This document shows, one piece after another, positions 15,970-24,491 of a stretch of DNA of 64,000 nucleotides. Source of the DNA: Roseivivax lentus (GTDB lineage Bacteria > Pseudomonadota > Alphaproteobacteria > Rhodobacterales > Rhodobacteraceae); assembly GCF_900156805.1 (NCBI RefSeq), contig NZ_FTOQ01000013.1, forward strand, positions 42,500-106,499, given 5' to 3'. The position numbers and the translations under genes were made by a program. The notes below the pieces were generated by a model. That model was not told the origin of the DNA. It made no database searches and saw nothing but the letters and a program-made list of their open reading frames with translations. Numbering within the stretch: position 1 is the first letter of the stretch; each line of letters starts with the position of its first letter.

Positions 15970-17181
15970 TTACTGGACGACGCCGTAACGCTCGATCCAT
16001 TCCTGCCCGATGCGCGTCATCCAGCTCGGATGGGGTTCGGGCTGCACATCGCCCAGCTCCGCCGGGGACAGCGTCGCCACCCCGAGATCGAGCGCTTCGA
16101 AGGCGGCGCGATCCGCCTCCGGCAGCTTCTCCATCGCCAGCACGGTGCCGTAGCCCAGGATAGCCGGATCCTGAGCGCGTAGCTGCGCCTCGGGCGACAT
16201 CAGCGCGTTGGCGACGACCATCGCGCCTTCCTTGGAGCCCGAATTGTAGGGGATCGCCACGAAGCTCGCATTGCCGAGCGTGCCGTCTTCCAGCACGAAG
16301 GTCCGGACGCTGGGCTGCAGCTGGTTGTTGGCGATGGCGGTCGAGGCCTCACCGGGCGAGAACGAGATCGCAAGGTCGATCTCCTCGTCGGCCATCAGCT
16401 GCAGCTGCGCGGGACCGGTCGCCGGATAGGCCTGACCCTGCCGCCACAGGACCGGCGTCAACGCGTCGAGATAATCCCAGAGCGGCGCGGTCACCGCCTG
16501 GAAATCCGCTTCGCTTTCGGGCCGCGACAGCACGGTGTTGTCGTCGACCAGCTCAATCAGCGTCTGCTTCAGGAAGGTCGTGCCGAGGAAATCGGGCGGC
16601 TGCGGATAGGTGAAACGGCCGGGATTGGCTTGGGCCCAGTCAAGGATCGCCTCGGCCGAGGGCAGGGGCGCGTCGAGATCCGCGGTGTCGTACATGAAGA
16701 CGACCTGCGCCATGGCCCAGGGCGCCTCATAGCCCTCGGTTGGCACGGTGAAGTCGGTCTGCACGGTCTTGCCGTCCACATCGACATATTGCCAGTTCGG
16801 CAGCGCCTCGGCGAAGGGCCCGAACAGCAGGTCGGCCTCCTTCATCGCGGCGAAATTCGGCCCGTTGATCCAGATGAGGTCGACCGCGCCGTCATCATCC
16901 GCACCCGCCTGCTTTTCGGAGAGGACCCGCGTGACCGCATCGCCCGTGTCCGACAGCTTCACATGCTCCAGTGTGACGCCGTGCTCCTCGGCGGCCTTTT
17001 CGCCGATCCAGGCGATGAAATCGTTGGTCGCGGTCGATCCGCCCCAGGCGTGCCAATAGACCGTCTGGCCTTCGGCGGCGGCGGTCACCGCGTCCCAGTC
17101 GGCAGGATCGGTCTGGGACCAGGCGGGTGCTGTCATGCCAAGCGCGGCCAGCAGCGGCAGGACGGATTTCACAGGCGTCAT
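15970..17181 (-). CDS. ynjB: ABC transporter substrate-binding protein, YnjB-like
   Basis: This 403-residue periplasmic protein has a signal peptide (KSVLPLLAALGMTAPAWSQ), then VYWHAWGGSTATNDFIAWI, a GVTLEHVKLSDTGDAVTRVL stretch and VDLIWINGPNFAAMKE, all close to the E. coli YnjB pattern. It belongs to the extracellular solute-binding family that also holds thiamine and iron binders. The ligand of the YnjBCD system is not established. It starts at an ATG at 17181 that overlaps the stop of the CDP-alcohol phosphatidyltransferase gene by four bases. Confidence 0.88.
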   Translation of the reverse strand: MTPVKSVLPLLAALGMTAPAWSQTDPADWDAVTAAAEGQTVYWHAWGGSTATNDFIAWIGEKAAEEHGVTLEHVKLSDTGDAVTRVLSEKQAGADDDGAVDLIWINGPNFAAMKEADLLFGPFAEALPNWQYVDVDGKTVQTDFTVPTEGYEAPWAMAQVVFMYDTADLDAPLPSAEAILDWAQANPGRFTYPQPPDFLGTTFLKQTLIELVDDNTVLSRPESEADFQAVTAPLWDYLDALTPVLWRQGQAYPATGPAQLQLMADEEIDLAISFSPGEASTAIANNQLQPSVRTFVLEDGTLGNASFVAIPYNSGSKEGAMVVANALMSPEAQLRAQDPAILGYGTVLAMEKLPEADRAAFEALDLGVATLSPAELGDVQPEPHPSWMTRIGQEWIERYGVVQ

Positions 17182-17801
17182 GGGGTCTCCTTACGATCGG
17201 TGAAGATGCCGCGCGCAGCCCAGAGGCGCAGCACGGCGGTCAGATAGCACAACGTGCCGAATATCCACGCAAGCGCGGCGAAATGAGTTTCAAAGAGGCA
17301 CAGGATGATGAAGAAGACGATGGTCTCCGTCCCCTCCAGAAGCCCGTTCGAGAAATAGAGGGACTTCGACCCCTGCGCGGCGGTTTCCATCCCGCGCTTT
17401 TCCGCGAGGATGGCGAAGCCCAGGAAGCTCGTGCCGTTGAAGTAGAACGCAGCCAATAGGAAGGCGCCGGCGACGCCGTTCGCCGCCGGGTCGAGCAGCA
17501 CGAAGGCCAGCGGCACCGCGCCGTAGAACAGGAAGTCGCAAGCGATATCGAGGTAGCCGCCGAAATCCGTCTTGCGGCTGGCACGGGCCACCGCACCGTC
17601 GAGCCCGTCGGCCAGGCGCGAGGCGAGCAGCGGCACCAGCGCCCAGAGGACGAGCCCCCAGGCGATCATCGCCGCGGACAGAAGGCCGAGGAGCAGACCG
17701 AGCAACGTCACCGCGTTCGGCGTCGCGCCCCAATTGGCAAGCATCCGGCCCGCCGCGTCGAGCGGCGGATCGATCAGCGGGCGGATGCGGGCATCGAGCA
17801 T
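17178..17801 (-). CDS. ynjF: CDP-alcohol phosphatidyltransferase, YnjF-like
   Basis: This 207-residue membrane protein carries the CDP-alcohol phosphatidyltransferase motif DG-x2-AR-x8-G-x3-D-x3-D, seen as ADGLDGAVARASRKTDFGGY followed by LDIACDFLFYG. Several hydrophobic helices follow and it ends with a basic tail. The family links an alcohol head group to CDP-diacylglycerol. Gene order and sequence match ynjF of the E. coli ynj locus, here placed first in the operon. The tight coupling to an importer suggests that imported material and phospholipid head groups could be connected, but this is inference. Confidence 0.87.
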   Translation of the reverse strand: MLDARIRPLIDPPLDAAGRMLANWGATPNAVTLLGLLLGLLSAAMIAWGLVLWALVPLLASRLADGLDGAVARASRKTDFGGYLDIACDFLFYGAVPLAFVLLDPAANGVAGAFLLAAFYFNGTSFLGFAILAEKRGMETAAQGSKSLYFSNGLLEGTETIVFFIILCLFETHFAALAWIFGTLCYLTAVLRLWAARGIFTDRKETP

Positions 17802-17903
17802 CGAAGGTCGGTATCTCCTGGGGCGTCGGGCCTCATAGATGCCCGGCGCGCCCCGAGGCGTCCATCGGTTCTACGCGAACGTGAAGCGCCGGGATCATAT
17901 GTT

Positions 17904-18470
17904 TCAGAGCCCGTCGCGCGCGATCTGCTCGGCCAATCGCGTCACCGCCCGGCCCCGCGCGGCGGCGATGGCCGATGCCGATCCCGGATCGCCGACGATG
18001 GTCTCCTCGATGGCGAATTGCCCCGATGCGGCGCGGCCCCCGGCTTCGGGCGCCACGAAATACTGCCCCGACAGGCGGAAGATGCCCTCTGCCGTGGCCA
18101 GCAATTCCTCGATGCGCACATCGACCGTGGCGGCGGGGAAAGGCCGGAAGGGCCAGGGCTCGGGGGCGACCGTGGCGTTGGTGATCGTGCCCAGATCGCG
18201 CGCGAGCTGCAGGGTGATCGACCGCGCCGGCAGATCGGCCCAGAGCGGCCCGGCCGGCGATATGGCGCCATCCGTGCCCCGGACATAGATATCCTCGGCC
18301 TCGGCATAGCTCGGCAGCGTGACCTGCGCGATCTCGAGGCTCGGGAAGCTCGAATTGATCCGGGCCTCGGGCGGGATCACCGGCGAGGCGAAGCGCGCCT
18401 CCGAGGAACAGGCGGCGAGCGCGGCCATCAGCCCCAGCGCCGCGAGCCTGCGGGTTACATGTGTCATCAT
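17904..18470 (-). CDS. pqiC: PqiC-like outer-membrane lipoprotein
   Basis: This 188-residue protein has a lipoprotein signal (RRLAALGLMAALAACSS; cysteine at the lipobox) and the ABC-type transport auxiliary fold: LPSYAEAEDIYVRGTDGAISPAGPLWADLPARSI and VDVRIEELLATAEGIFRLSGQY. PqiC anchors the PqiB needle at the outer membrane. It lies five bases after pqiB and ends the pqiAABC operon. Confidence 0.88.
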   Translation of the reverse strand: MMTHVTRRLAALGLMAALAACSSEARFASPVIPPEARINSSFPSLEIAQVTLPSYAEAEDIYVRGTDGAISPAGPLWADLPARSITLQLARDLGTITNATVAPEPWPFRPFPAATVDVRIEELLATAEGIFRLSGQYFVAPEAGGRAASGQFAIEETIVGDPGSASAIAAARGRAVTRLAEQIARDGL

Positions 18471-18475
18471 TGCTT

Positions 18476-20935
18476 TTACCGTCCCAGGATGAGCGAATTC
18501 GGATTGCGTTCGATGGTGCGGGCCAGCCGCTCGATGGCCGCCGCCGCCGCTTCGATCTGCCGGATGGCGCCCTGCGTCTCGCGGGTGAATTCCGACTGGC
18601 GCCCATAGGCGCTGAGCGTGCTGCTGGCCTCGTTGGCCACGCCGCGCAATTGCGTGGCAAGGCCCGGCAGAAGCTGCGTCGCCTCCTCGATGGCCGAGGC
18701 CGCGTCGCGCGCGGAGGCCAGCGTCGCATTGGCGTTGTCCACGATCCCGCCCGCGCGCAGCTCTTCCAGCGTCAGGGTCAGCTGCTCCAGCGCGCCGTTC
18801 AGCTCCGCGGGAAGGGCCCGGGTGGAGGGCTGGTCGATCAGCGCCTCCGCCGAGGCCAACAGGTCGGAGGTGCGGTTCGCCAGCGTCTCGAGCGGCACTT
18901 CGCCTGCATCGCGCAGGATCGCGTCAGCTTGGTCGACAAGGTCGGGCAGACCGTCCGCTGCCTGCTCCACGCTCGCGACCGCGTCGGTGATCCGGGTGAC
19001 CACCTCCTGCCGCTCGATCTCGGAGACCATGGTATTGAGCGAACCTGCGATCTCTTCGAGATCGGACAGCACCGTCGAGACCTGACCCGGCAGCCCTTGG
19101 GTGTCCTCGCTGCCCGCAACCGCGTTGACCGAGGCCAGAACCGACTGCAACTCGTTCAGCGCCACCGTGACCTCGCCGGGGATCTGCTGCGCCTCGGGGC
19201 TCGCAATGATCGCCTCGGCCGCGGTGATAAGCGCCGAGATCTCGTCCGACAGCTCGCCAAGCGGCACGTTCTCGGCCTCCGCGAGGATCGCATCGACGCG
19301 CGTCACAAGGCCCGGCAGGCCATCGGCGGCCTCGCCCACCCGGTCGAGCGCGCCGGTCAGCGTCTCGGTCAGGCCCTGACGCTCCAGTTCCGCCAGGATG
19401 GTGTTCAGCGAACCCGAGATCTCCTGCAGGTCCGACAGCATGCCCGACACCTGCCCCGGGATACCCTGCACCTCGTCGCCTTCCGTGAGGCCCCGCACCG
19501 AGGCGAGAATGCCGCGTAGCTCTTCCGGCGCTTCCTGCAGCGCCTGGCTGCCGATCAGCGCGGTGGCATTGTCGAGGAAGCCGATCGCCGATTGCATCAC
19601 CTCTTCGATGGGCAGGTCGTTCACGCGCTGCAGCACGCCCTGCGCGGAGGTGGCGACATCGGTGATATCCGCCTCGGTCGTCGGTATGACCGGATAGGGA
19701 TCGCCGTTCCGGTCAAGCTCCGCTTCGGCGGCATTCTCCACATCGATCAGAATGATCTTCAGCCCACCGGTCAGCAGCGAGGCATTGGTCAACTGCCCGC
19801 GCAGACCCTCGGCAATGCGTCGTTCGAGGTAATCCAGCAGATCGTCCTCGTCCGCACCGTCGCCCAGACCGATCCGGCCCGGATTGATGCGGATCGTGGT
19901 CAGAAGCCGCACGTCGTCATCGCCAAAGCGGTCGGCATCGACATAGCCGGTGAGCGAGGCCACCTCGCCGATGCGCAAGCCGCCAAGCTCGACCGGAGCG
20001 CCCGCGCTGAGGCCCGACAGGTTCTGCTCGAAGATCATCGTCAGTGTCACGCTTTCGCCGTCGCCCTCGACCAGGAAATCGTCGCGGGCCGCGTCCTCGT
20101 TCGGAAACAGCTCGAACACGGCGCCTTCGGCCAGCGCGGTGCCGCCCGATCCCATCGTCTCGAAGGTGATCCCGCCGGTGATGAGCGATGCGAAGCTGTC
20201 GAAGTTCAGCCGCGCGCCCCCCGCGCCCAGCGAGAACGAGAAGCCCGACACGTCCCAGAACCGCGTGCCGCTGCTGACAAGTTCGGTATAGGGCTCGAAG
20301 ATGACCGCCCGGGCACTCACGCCGGAGCCGCCGTCGTCGATTTCGGCGGCGGCCACCTGGCCCACCTGCACGCCCTTGTAGACGATGGGCGTGTTGGCGG
20401 CGGGCAGGCTCGCGGGTGACCGGATGGTGAACTCGATCCCTTGCTGATCCGCACCGAGCAGCGGGGCGTTGGGCAAGCCAACGACTTCCGCGCTGAAGCC
20501 GCCCGGCGTGCTGTCCCAGACGCCCTGAATGTAGACGCCCGACAGCACCGTATCGAGCCCGGTCACGCCCTGCGCGCTGACCTCCGGCCGGACGACCCAG
20601 AACCGGGCATCGGCATCGACGTAATCGGCCAGCTCCTTCTCCAGCCGTACCGCCACCTCGACCTGTTCGAGATCGTCGGTGAAGCTCACGTCCTCCACGA
20701 GGCCGACGCGGATGTCGCGGTAGCGCATCACCGTCTCGCCCGCCTTGACGCCCGCGGCATTGTCGAAGGTGATTCGCAGAAGCGGCCCCTGGTTGTTGTA
20801 ATTGTTCCAGGCGGCGCCAAGCGCGACCACAAGCGCCACCACGGGCACCAGCCACACGATCGAGATGCGTTCCCAGAGCGACGGCTTGCCTTCCTCGACG
20901 GGGACGGTTTCAGGCGAAGGGGGGGTATCGGACAT
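18476..20935 (-). CDS. pqiB: PqiB-like MCE (MlaD) domain protein with long coiled-coil region
   Basis: This 819-residue protein begins with a cytoplasmic tail and one transmembrane helix (RISIVWLVPVVALVVALGA), followed by three MlaD/MCE domains (for example GPLLRITFDNAAGVKAGETV and SPASLPAANTPIVYKGVQVG). The second half is a long series of helical repeats with recurring blocks such as LPGQVSGMLSDLQEISGSL and LPGQVSTVLSDLEEIAGSL. PqiB hexamers form a needle that carries lipids across the periplasm. The C-terminal part is longer than in E. coli PqiB (about 546 residues); the extra length lies in the repeats. It starts three bases after the second PqiA gene. Confidence 0.92.
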   Translation of the reverse strand: MSDTPPSPETVPVEEGKPSLWERISIVWLVPVVALVVALGAAWNNYNNQGPLLRITFDNAAGVKAGETVMRYRDIRVGLVEDVSFTDDLEQVEVAVRLEKELADYVDADARFWVVRPEVSAQGVTGLDTVLSGVYIQGVWDSTPGGFSAEVVGLPNAPLLGADQQGIEFTIRSPASLPAANTPIVYKGVQVGQVAAAEIDDGGSGVSARAVIFEPYTELVSSGTRFWDVSGFSFSLGAGGARLNFDSFASLITGGITFETMGSGGTALAEGAVFELFPNEDAARDDFLVEGDGESVTLTMIFEQNLSGLSAGAPVELGGLRIGEVASLTGYVDADRFGDDDVRLLTTIRINPGRIGLGDGADEDDLLDYLERRIAEGLRGQLTNASLLTGGLKIILIDVENAAEAELDRNGDPYPVIPTTEADITDVATSAQGVLQRVNDLPIEEVMQSAIGFLDNATALIGSQALQEAPEELRGILASVRGLTEGDEVQGIPGQVSGMLSDLQEISGSLNTILAELERQGLTETLTGALDRVGEAADGLPGLVTRVDAILAEAENVPLGELSDEISALITAAEAIIASPEAQQIPGEVTVALNELQSVLASVNAVAGSEDTQGLPGQVSTVLSDLEEIAGSLNTMVSEIERQEVVTRITDAVASVEQAADGLPDLVDQADAILRDAGEVPLETLANRTSDLLASAEALIDQPSTRALPAELNGALEQLTLTLEELRAGGIVDNANATLASARDAASAIEEATQLLPGLATQLRGVANEASSTLSAYGRQSEFTRETQGAIRQIEAAAAAIERLARTIERNPNSLILGR

Positions 20936-20938
20936 GGA

Positions 20939-21583
20939 TCAGGGGGTCTTTCCGTTGGGCGCGCGGCGCTCCGCATCCCAGATGAGCCGGGGATCGAAGG
21001 CCTGAGCGGACAACATGGTGAAAATGACGGAGAGGGCAAATGTCAAAGCCGCCGGGCCGGGGCGGATCGAGGCCACGACGGACAATTGCACCAGCGATGA
21101 CAGGATGGCGACGACGAAGACGTCGATCATCGACCAGCGGCCGATGAACTCGACGATCTCGTAAAGATGCGTGCGCCGCCCGGGCGACACGCTGGAGCCG
21201 CGGACCGAGGACAGCGCGAGAAAGGCGATGGCCAGGAACTTGCCCACCGGGATCAGCACGCTTGCGATCAGGATGATGGCGGCGACGCCGTAGCTGCCGT
21301 ATTTGGCGATCTCGACCGCGCCGCCGATGATCGTGCTTTCCGAGCTTGAGACGAGCGTGTTGGTGACGAGCATCGGATAGATATTGGCGGGGATATACGC
21401 CACGATGCCCGCGATCCACCACGCCCAGACCTTCTGCAGGCTCTTGGTGTCGCGCGACGACAGCTTGCCGCCGCAACGCCCGCAGCGGTCCCGGCCCATG
21501 GGCCAGACCCGCGCGCAGCGACGACAGGCCACGAGGCCCGCCTCTCGCGCGGTCAGTCTTCTTCCAGCTCGAGCGATTTCCAT
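20939..21583 (-). CDS. pqiA: PqiA-like membrane protein, second half
   Basis: This protein of about 214 residues has a rubredoxin-like zinc ribbon at the start (CRRCARVWPMGRDRCGRCGG) and four hydrophobic segments, including VWAWWIAGIVAYIPANIYPMLV and FIGRWSMIDVFVVAILSSL, the hallmarks of a PqiA domain. In E. coli one protein holds two such domains; here each domain has its own gene. The ATG at 21583 gives a 31-base overlap with the upstream gene; an ATG at 21592 is an alternative. The zinc ribbon is intact. Confidence 0.88.
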   Translation of the reverse strand: MEIARAGRRLTAREAGLVACRRCARVWPMGRDRCGRCGGKLSSRDTKSLQKVWAWWIAGIVAYIPANIYPMLVTNTLVSSSESTIIGGAVEIAKYGSYGVAAIILIASVLIPVGKFLAIAFLALSSVRGSSVSPGRRTHLYEIVEFIGRWSMIDVFVVAILSSLVQLSVVASIRPGPAALTFALSVIFTMLSAQAFDPRLIWDAERRAPNGKTP

Positions 21584-22206
21584 ACGGACCATGTGCAAAG
21601 GAAGTTGTCGTTGATCAGCACGAGGATCACCAGCGCGCTGAACATCCAGAAGGCGGGGCCGAAGCCGATCTGCGCCAGGTCCACCACCTTGACCAAGGCC
21701 ACGGCGCAGCCGATCGCGAAGATCTCCGCCATGGCCCAGGGCTTGAGGTCCTGGCTCCAGCGGAAGGCGCGGCGGGCATGGGGCAGGGGAGGGCGGTCGC
21801 GCACGATCGGCACGAGCACGTAGAGGATGAGAAAGGTCCGCAGCAGCGGCACGAAGATGATCGCCGCGGCCACGAGGAAGGACAGGAACAGCATGTCGAC
21901 CGACCGGAAGCTCGACGCAGCATCGAGGATCGAGGTCGAGTTGCCGAAGCCGCTCGCATTGATGTCGAGGAACGGAAAGAACAGCGCCGCGAAGACGAGG
22001 ATCATCACTGCGAGCGTCAGCGCGATGATCTTCTTTCCGGCCTGCCGCTTCGGCGCGATCAGCACCGTGTGGCAATGGCTGCAGATCGCGCGCGCGCCAT
22101 TCTCGGGCATCTTGGCCACGTAAAGCGCGTCGCAATGCGGGCAGGCGATCAGGTCTTCGATCGGCGCGGCATCGGGCAAGTTGGTGTCTGTGGCCACTGT
22201 CGGCAT
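21553..22206 (-). CDS. pqiA: PqiA-like membrane protein, first half
   Basis: This 217-residue protein opens the pqi operon. The N terminus has a zinc-ribbon motif, CPHCDALY ... AICSHCHTVL, then four hydrophobic segments (IIALTLAVMILVFAALFFPFL; ALVILVLINDNFLC). PqiA is the inner-membrane partner that feeds lipid into the PqiB needle. The ATG at 22206 was chosen because it precedes the first ribbon cysteine by a short acidic leader; the frame is open further up but without a good ribosome site. Confidence 0.87.
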   Translation of the reverse strand: MPTVATDTNLPDAAPIEDLIACPHCDALYVAKMPENGARAICSHCHTVLIAPKRQAGKKIIALTLAVMILVFAALFFPFLDINASGFGNSTSILDAASSFRSVDMLFLSFLVAAAIIFVPLLRTFLILYVLVPIVRDRPPLPHARRAFRWSQDLKPWAMAEIFAIGCAVALVKVVDLAQIGFGPAFWMFSALVILVLINDNFLCTWSVWKSLELEED

Positions 22207-22448
22207 GTCGTCGGTTCGGGCTCCCCAAAGCCTGCGGTATCCGCCCGTTGCGTGACACCGCGCCAAGACCTAACGCGCCGGACCCCGGAGGACCAGTGCC
22301 CCATGTTCACGGCTGAGTTGATCTGCGGTCGTAAAAAGACGCGCCCATGTCGCCTTGCGGCACGCGCGCGGGCCCGGCATGGGCGATGTCTGCGCGCAAT
22401 TGGTCGAGGTGCCGGCGGTCCGGCTCCGCCGAACTCGGAAGTCCAGCG

Positions 22449-24488
22449 ATGCGCAACGATCCCCTGCTGCAGCCCTACCAGCTCAAGCACCTGACCCTGC
22501 GCAACCGGATCATGACCACCGCGCACGAGCCCGCCTATCCCGAAGACGGCATGCCCAAGGATCGCTACCGCGCCTATCACGAGACGCGCGCGAAGGCAGG
22601 TGTGGCGCTGGCGATGACCGCAGGCTCCGCGGCGGTGTCGCGCAATTCGCCGCCCGTCTTCAACAACATCCTCGCCTACAAGGACGAGGTGGTCCCGTGG
22701 ATCCGCCGGCTGACCGATGCCTGCCACGAACATGGCTGCGCGGTGATGATCCAGCTCACTCATCTTGGCCGCCGCACCCATTGGGCCAAGGGCGACTGGC
22801 TGCCCGCGGTCTCTCCGGGGCACGAACGCGAGGCGGCGCACCGGGCCTTTCCGAAGATGCTCGAGGATTGGGACATCGAGCGGATCATCGAGGATTATGC
22901 CGACGCCGCGGAGCGCATGAAGGCGGGCGGCATGGACGGGATCGAGCTGCAGGCCTACGGCCACCTGATGGACCAGTTCTGGTCGCCGCTGACGAACGCG
23001 CTCGACGGGCCCTATGGCGGCCCGGATCTCGACAATCGCCTGCGCTTCACCTGGGACGTGCTCGACGCGATCCGGGCGCGGGTCGGCGAGGAGTTCATCG
23101 TCGGCATCCGCTACACCGCCGACGAGCGGCTCGAGGGCGGCATCGGCGTCGAGGAGGGGCTCGAGATCTCGCGGCGCCTTGCCAAGAGCGGCAAGGTCGA
23201 CTTCCTCAATGTCATCAAGGGCCATATCGACACCGATCCGGGCCTGACCGACGTGATCCCCGTGCAGGGCATGAAGAACGCGCCCTTCATCGACTTCGCG
23301 GGCACGATCCGGGCCGAGACCGGAATGCCCACCTTCCACGCCGCCAAGATCCCCGACGTGGCGACCGCGCGGCACGCGGTCAGCGCCGGGCTTCTGGACA
23401 TGGTCGGCATGACGCGGGCGCATATGGCCGATCCGATGATCGTGCAGAAGATCGTCGAGGGCCGCGAGGACGAGATCCGCCCCTGCGTCGGCGCCACCTA
23501 TTGCCTCGACCGGATCTATGCCGCGGGCGATGCGCTCTGCATCCACAACGCCGCCACAGGGCGCGAGCTGACCATGCCGCATGTGGTGCCGCCCGCCACG
23601 CAGAACAAGAAAGTCGCCATCGTCGGCGCTGGGCCCGCGGGGCTCGAGGCCGCGCGGGTCGCTGCCGAAAGGGGCCATGCCGTGACCGTCTTCGAGGTCC
23701 AGCCCGATCCCGGCGGGCAGATCCGCCTGACCGCGCAATCGGAGCGGCGCCGCGAGATGATCTCGATCATCGACTGGCGCATGGCGCAATGCGCCGCGCG
23801 CGACGTGGAGTTCCGCTTCAACACCTATGCCGAGGCCGAGGACGTGGAGGCGCTGTCGCCCGACGTGGTCATCGTCGCCACCGGCGGCCTGCCGCATACC
23901 GAGGTCTGTGCGACGGGCAACGATCTGGTCGTGTCGTCCTGGGACATCATCGCGGGCGACGTGAAGCCCGGCGCCCGCGTGCTGGTCTATGACGATGCGG
24001 GCGATCACGCGGGGCTGCAGGCCGCCGAGATCATCGCGAAAACCGGTGCGCATGTGGAGATCATGACCCCCGACCGCAGCTTCGCGCCTGACGTCATGGC
24101 GATGAACCTCGTGCCCTACATGCGCTCCATGCAGGCGCTCGATACCCGCTTCACCGTGACCTACCGGCTGCGCGACGTGACCCGCAGCGGCAACATGCTG
24201 ACCGCCCGTATCGGCACGGATTACTCCGATCATGTCGAAACGCGGGAGTTCGACCAGGTGGTGGTGAACCATGGCACGCTGCCCATGGCCGATCTCTATT
24301 TCGATCTGAAACCGCGCTCGACCAATCACGGCGCGGTGGATCAGGAGGCCCTGATCGAGGGCCGCCCGCAACCGCAGACCCGCAACCCGGACGGGGCCTT
24401 CGCGCTCTACCGGATCGGCGATGCCGTCTCTGCCCGCAACACCCATGCCGCCATCTACGACGCCTTGCGTCTCGTGAAGGATATCTGA
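22449..24488 (+). CDS. FMN/FAD iron-sulphur oxidoreductase, N-methyl amine demethylase type
   Basis: This 679-residue enzyme joins an N-terminal TIM-barrel of the old yellow enzyme/2,4-dienoyl-CoA reductase family (LKHLTLRNRIMTTAHEP; IQLTHLGRRTHW; SPLTNALDGPYGG) to a 4Fe-4S cluster region (CVGATYCLDRIYAAGDALC) and a C-terminal FAD/NAD domain (VAIVGAGPAGLEAARVAAERG). Close families are DgcA of dimethylglycine breakdown and N-methylproline demethylase of stachydrine (proline betaine) breakdown. Both remove an N-methyl group. The next two genes encode a Rieske oxygenase and its reductase, which would remove the first methyl group, so the substrate is probably glycine betaine or proline betaine. 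ATG at 22449. Confidence 0.85.
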   Translation: MRNDPLLQPYQLKHLTLRNRIMTTAHEPAYPEDGMPKDRYRAYHETRAKAGVALAMTAGSAAVSRNSPPVFNNILAYKDEVVPWIRRLTDACHEHGCAVMIQLTHLGRRTHWAKGDWLPAVSPGHEREAAHRAFPKMLEDWDIERIIEDYADAAERMKAGGMDGIELQAYGHLMDQFWSPLTNALDGPYGGPDLDNRLRFTWDVLDAIRARVGEEFIVGIRYTADERLEGGIGVEEGLEISRRLAKSGKVDFLNVIKGHIDTDPGLTDVIPVQGMKNAPFIDFAGTIRAETGMPTFHAAKIPDVATARHAVSAGLLDMVGMTRAHMADPMIVQKIVEGREDEIRPCVGATYCLDRIYAAGDALCIHNAATGRELTMPHVVPPATQNKKVAIVGAGPAGLEAARVAAERGHAVTVFEVQPDPGGQIRLTAQSERRREMISIIDWRMAQCAARDVEFRFNTYAEAEDVEALSPDVVIVATGGLPHTEVCATGNDLVVSSWDIIAGDVKPGARVLVYDDAGDHAGLQAAEIIAKTGAHVEIMTPDRSFAPDVMAMNLVPYMRSMQALDTRFTVTYRLRDVTRSGNMLTARIGTDYSDHVETREFDQVVVNHGTLPMADLYFDLKPRSTNHGAVDQEALIEGRPQPQTRNPDGAFALYRIGDAVSARNTHAAIYDALRLVKDI

Positions 24489-24491
24489 GCC

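Noticed and set aside
14206..16182. A 658-codon plus-strand frame
   Set aside because: It is antisense to the YnjC-like permease and composed of RP/GQ/HR-rich sequence without any recognisable fold.
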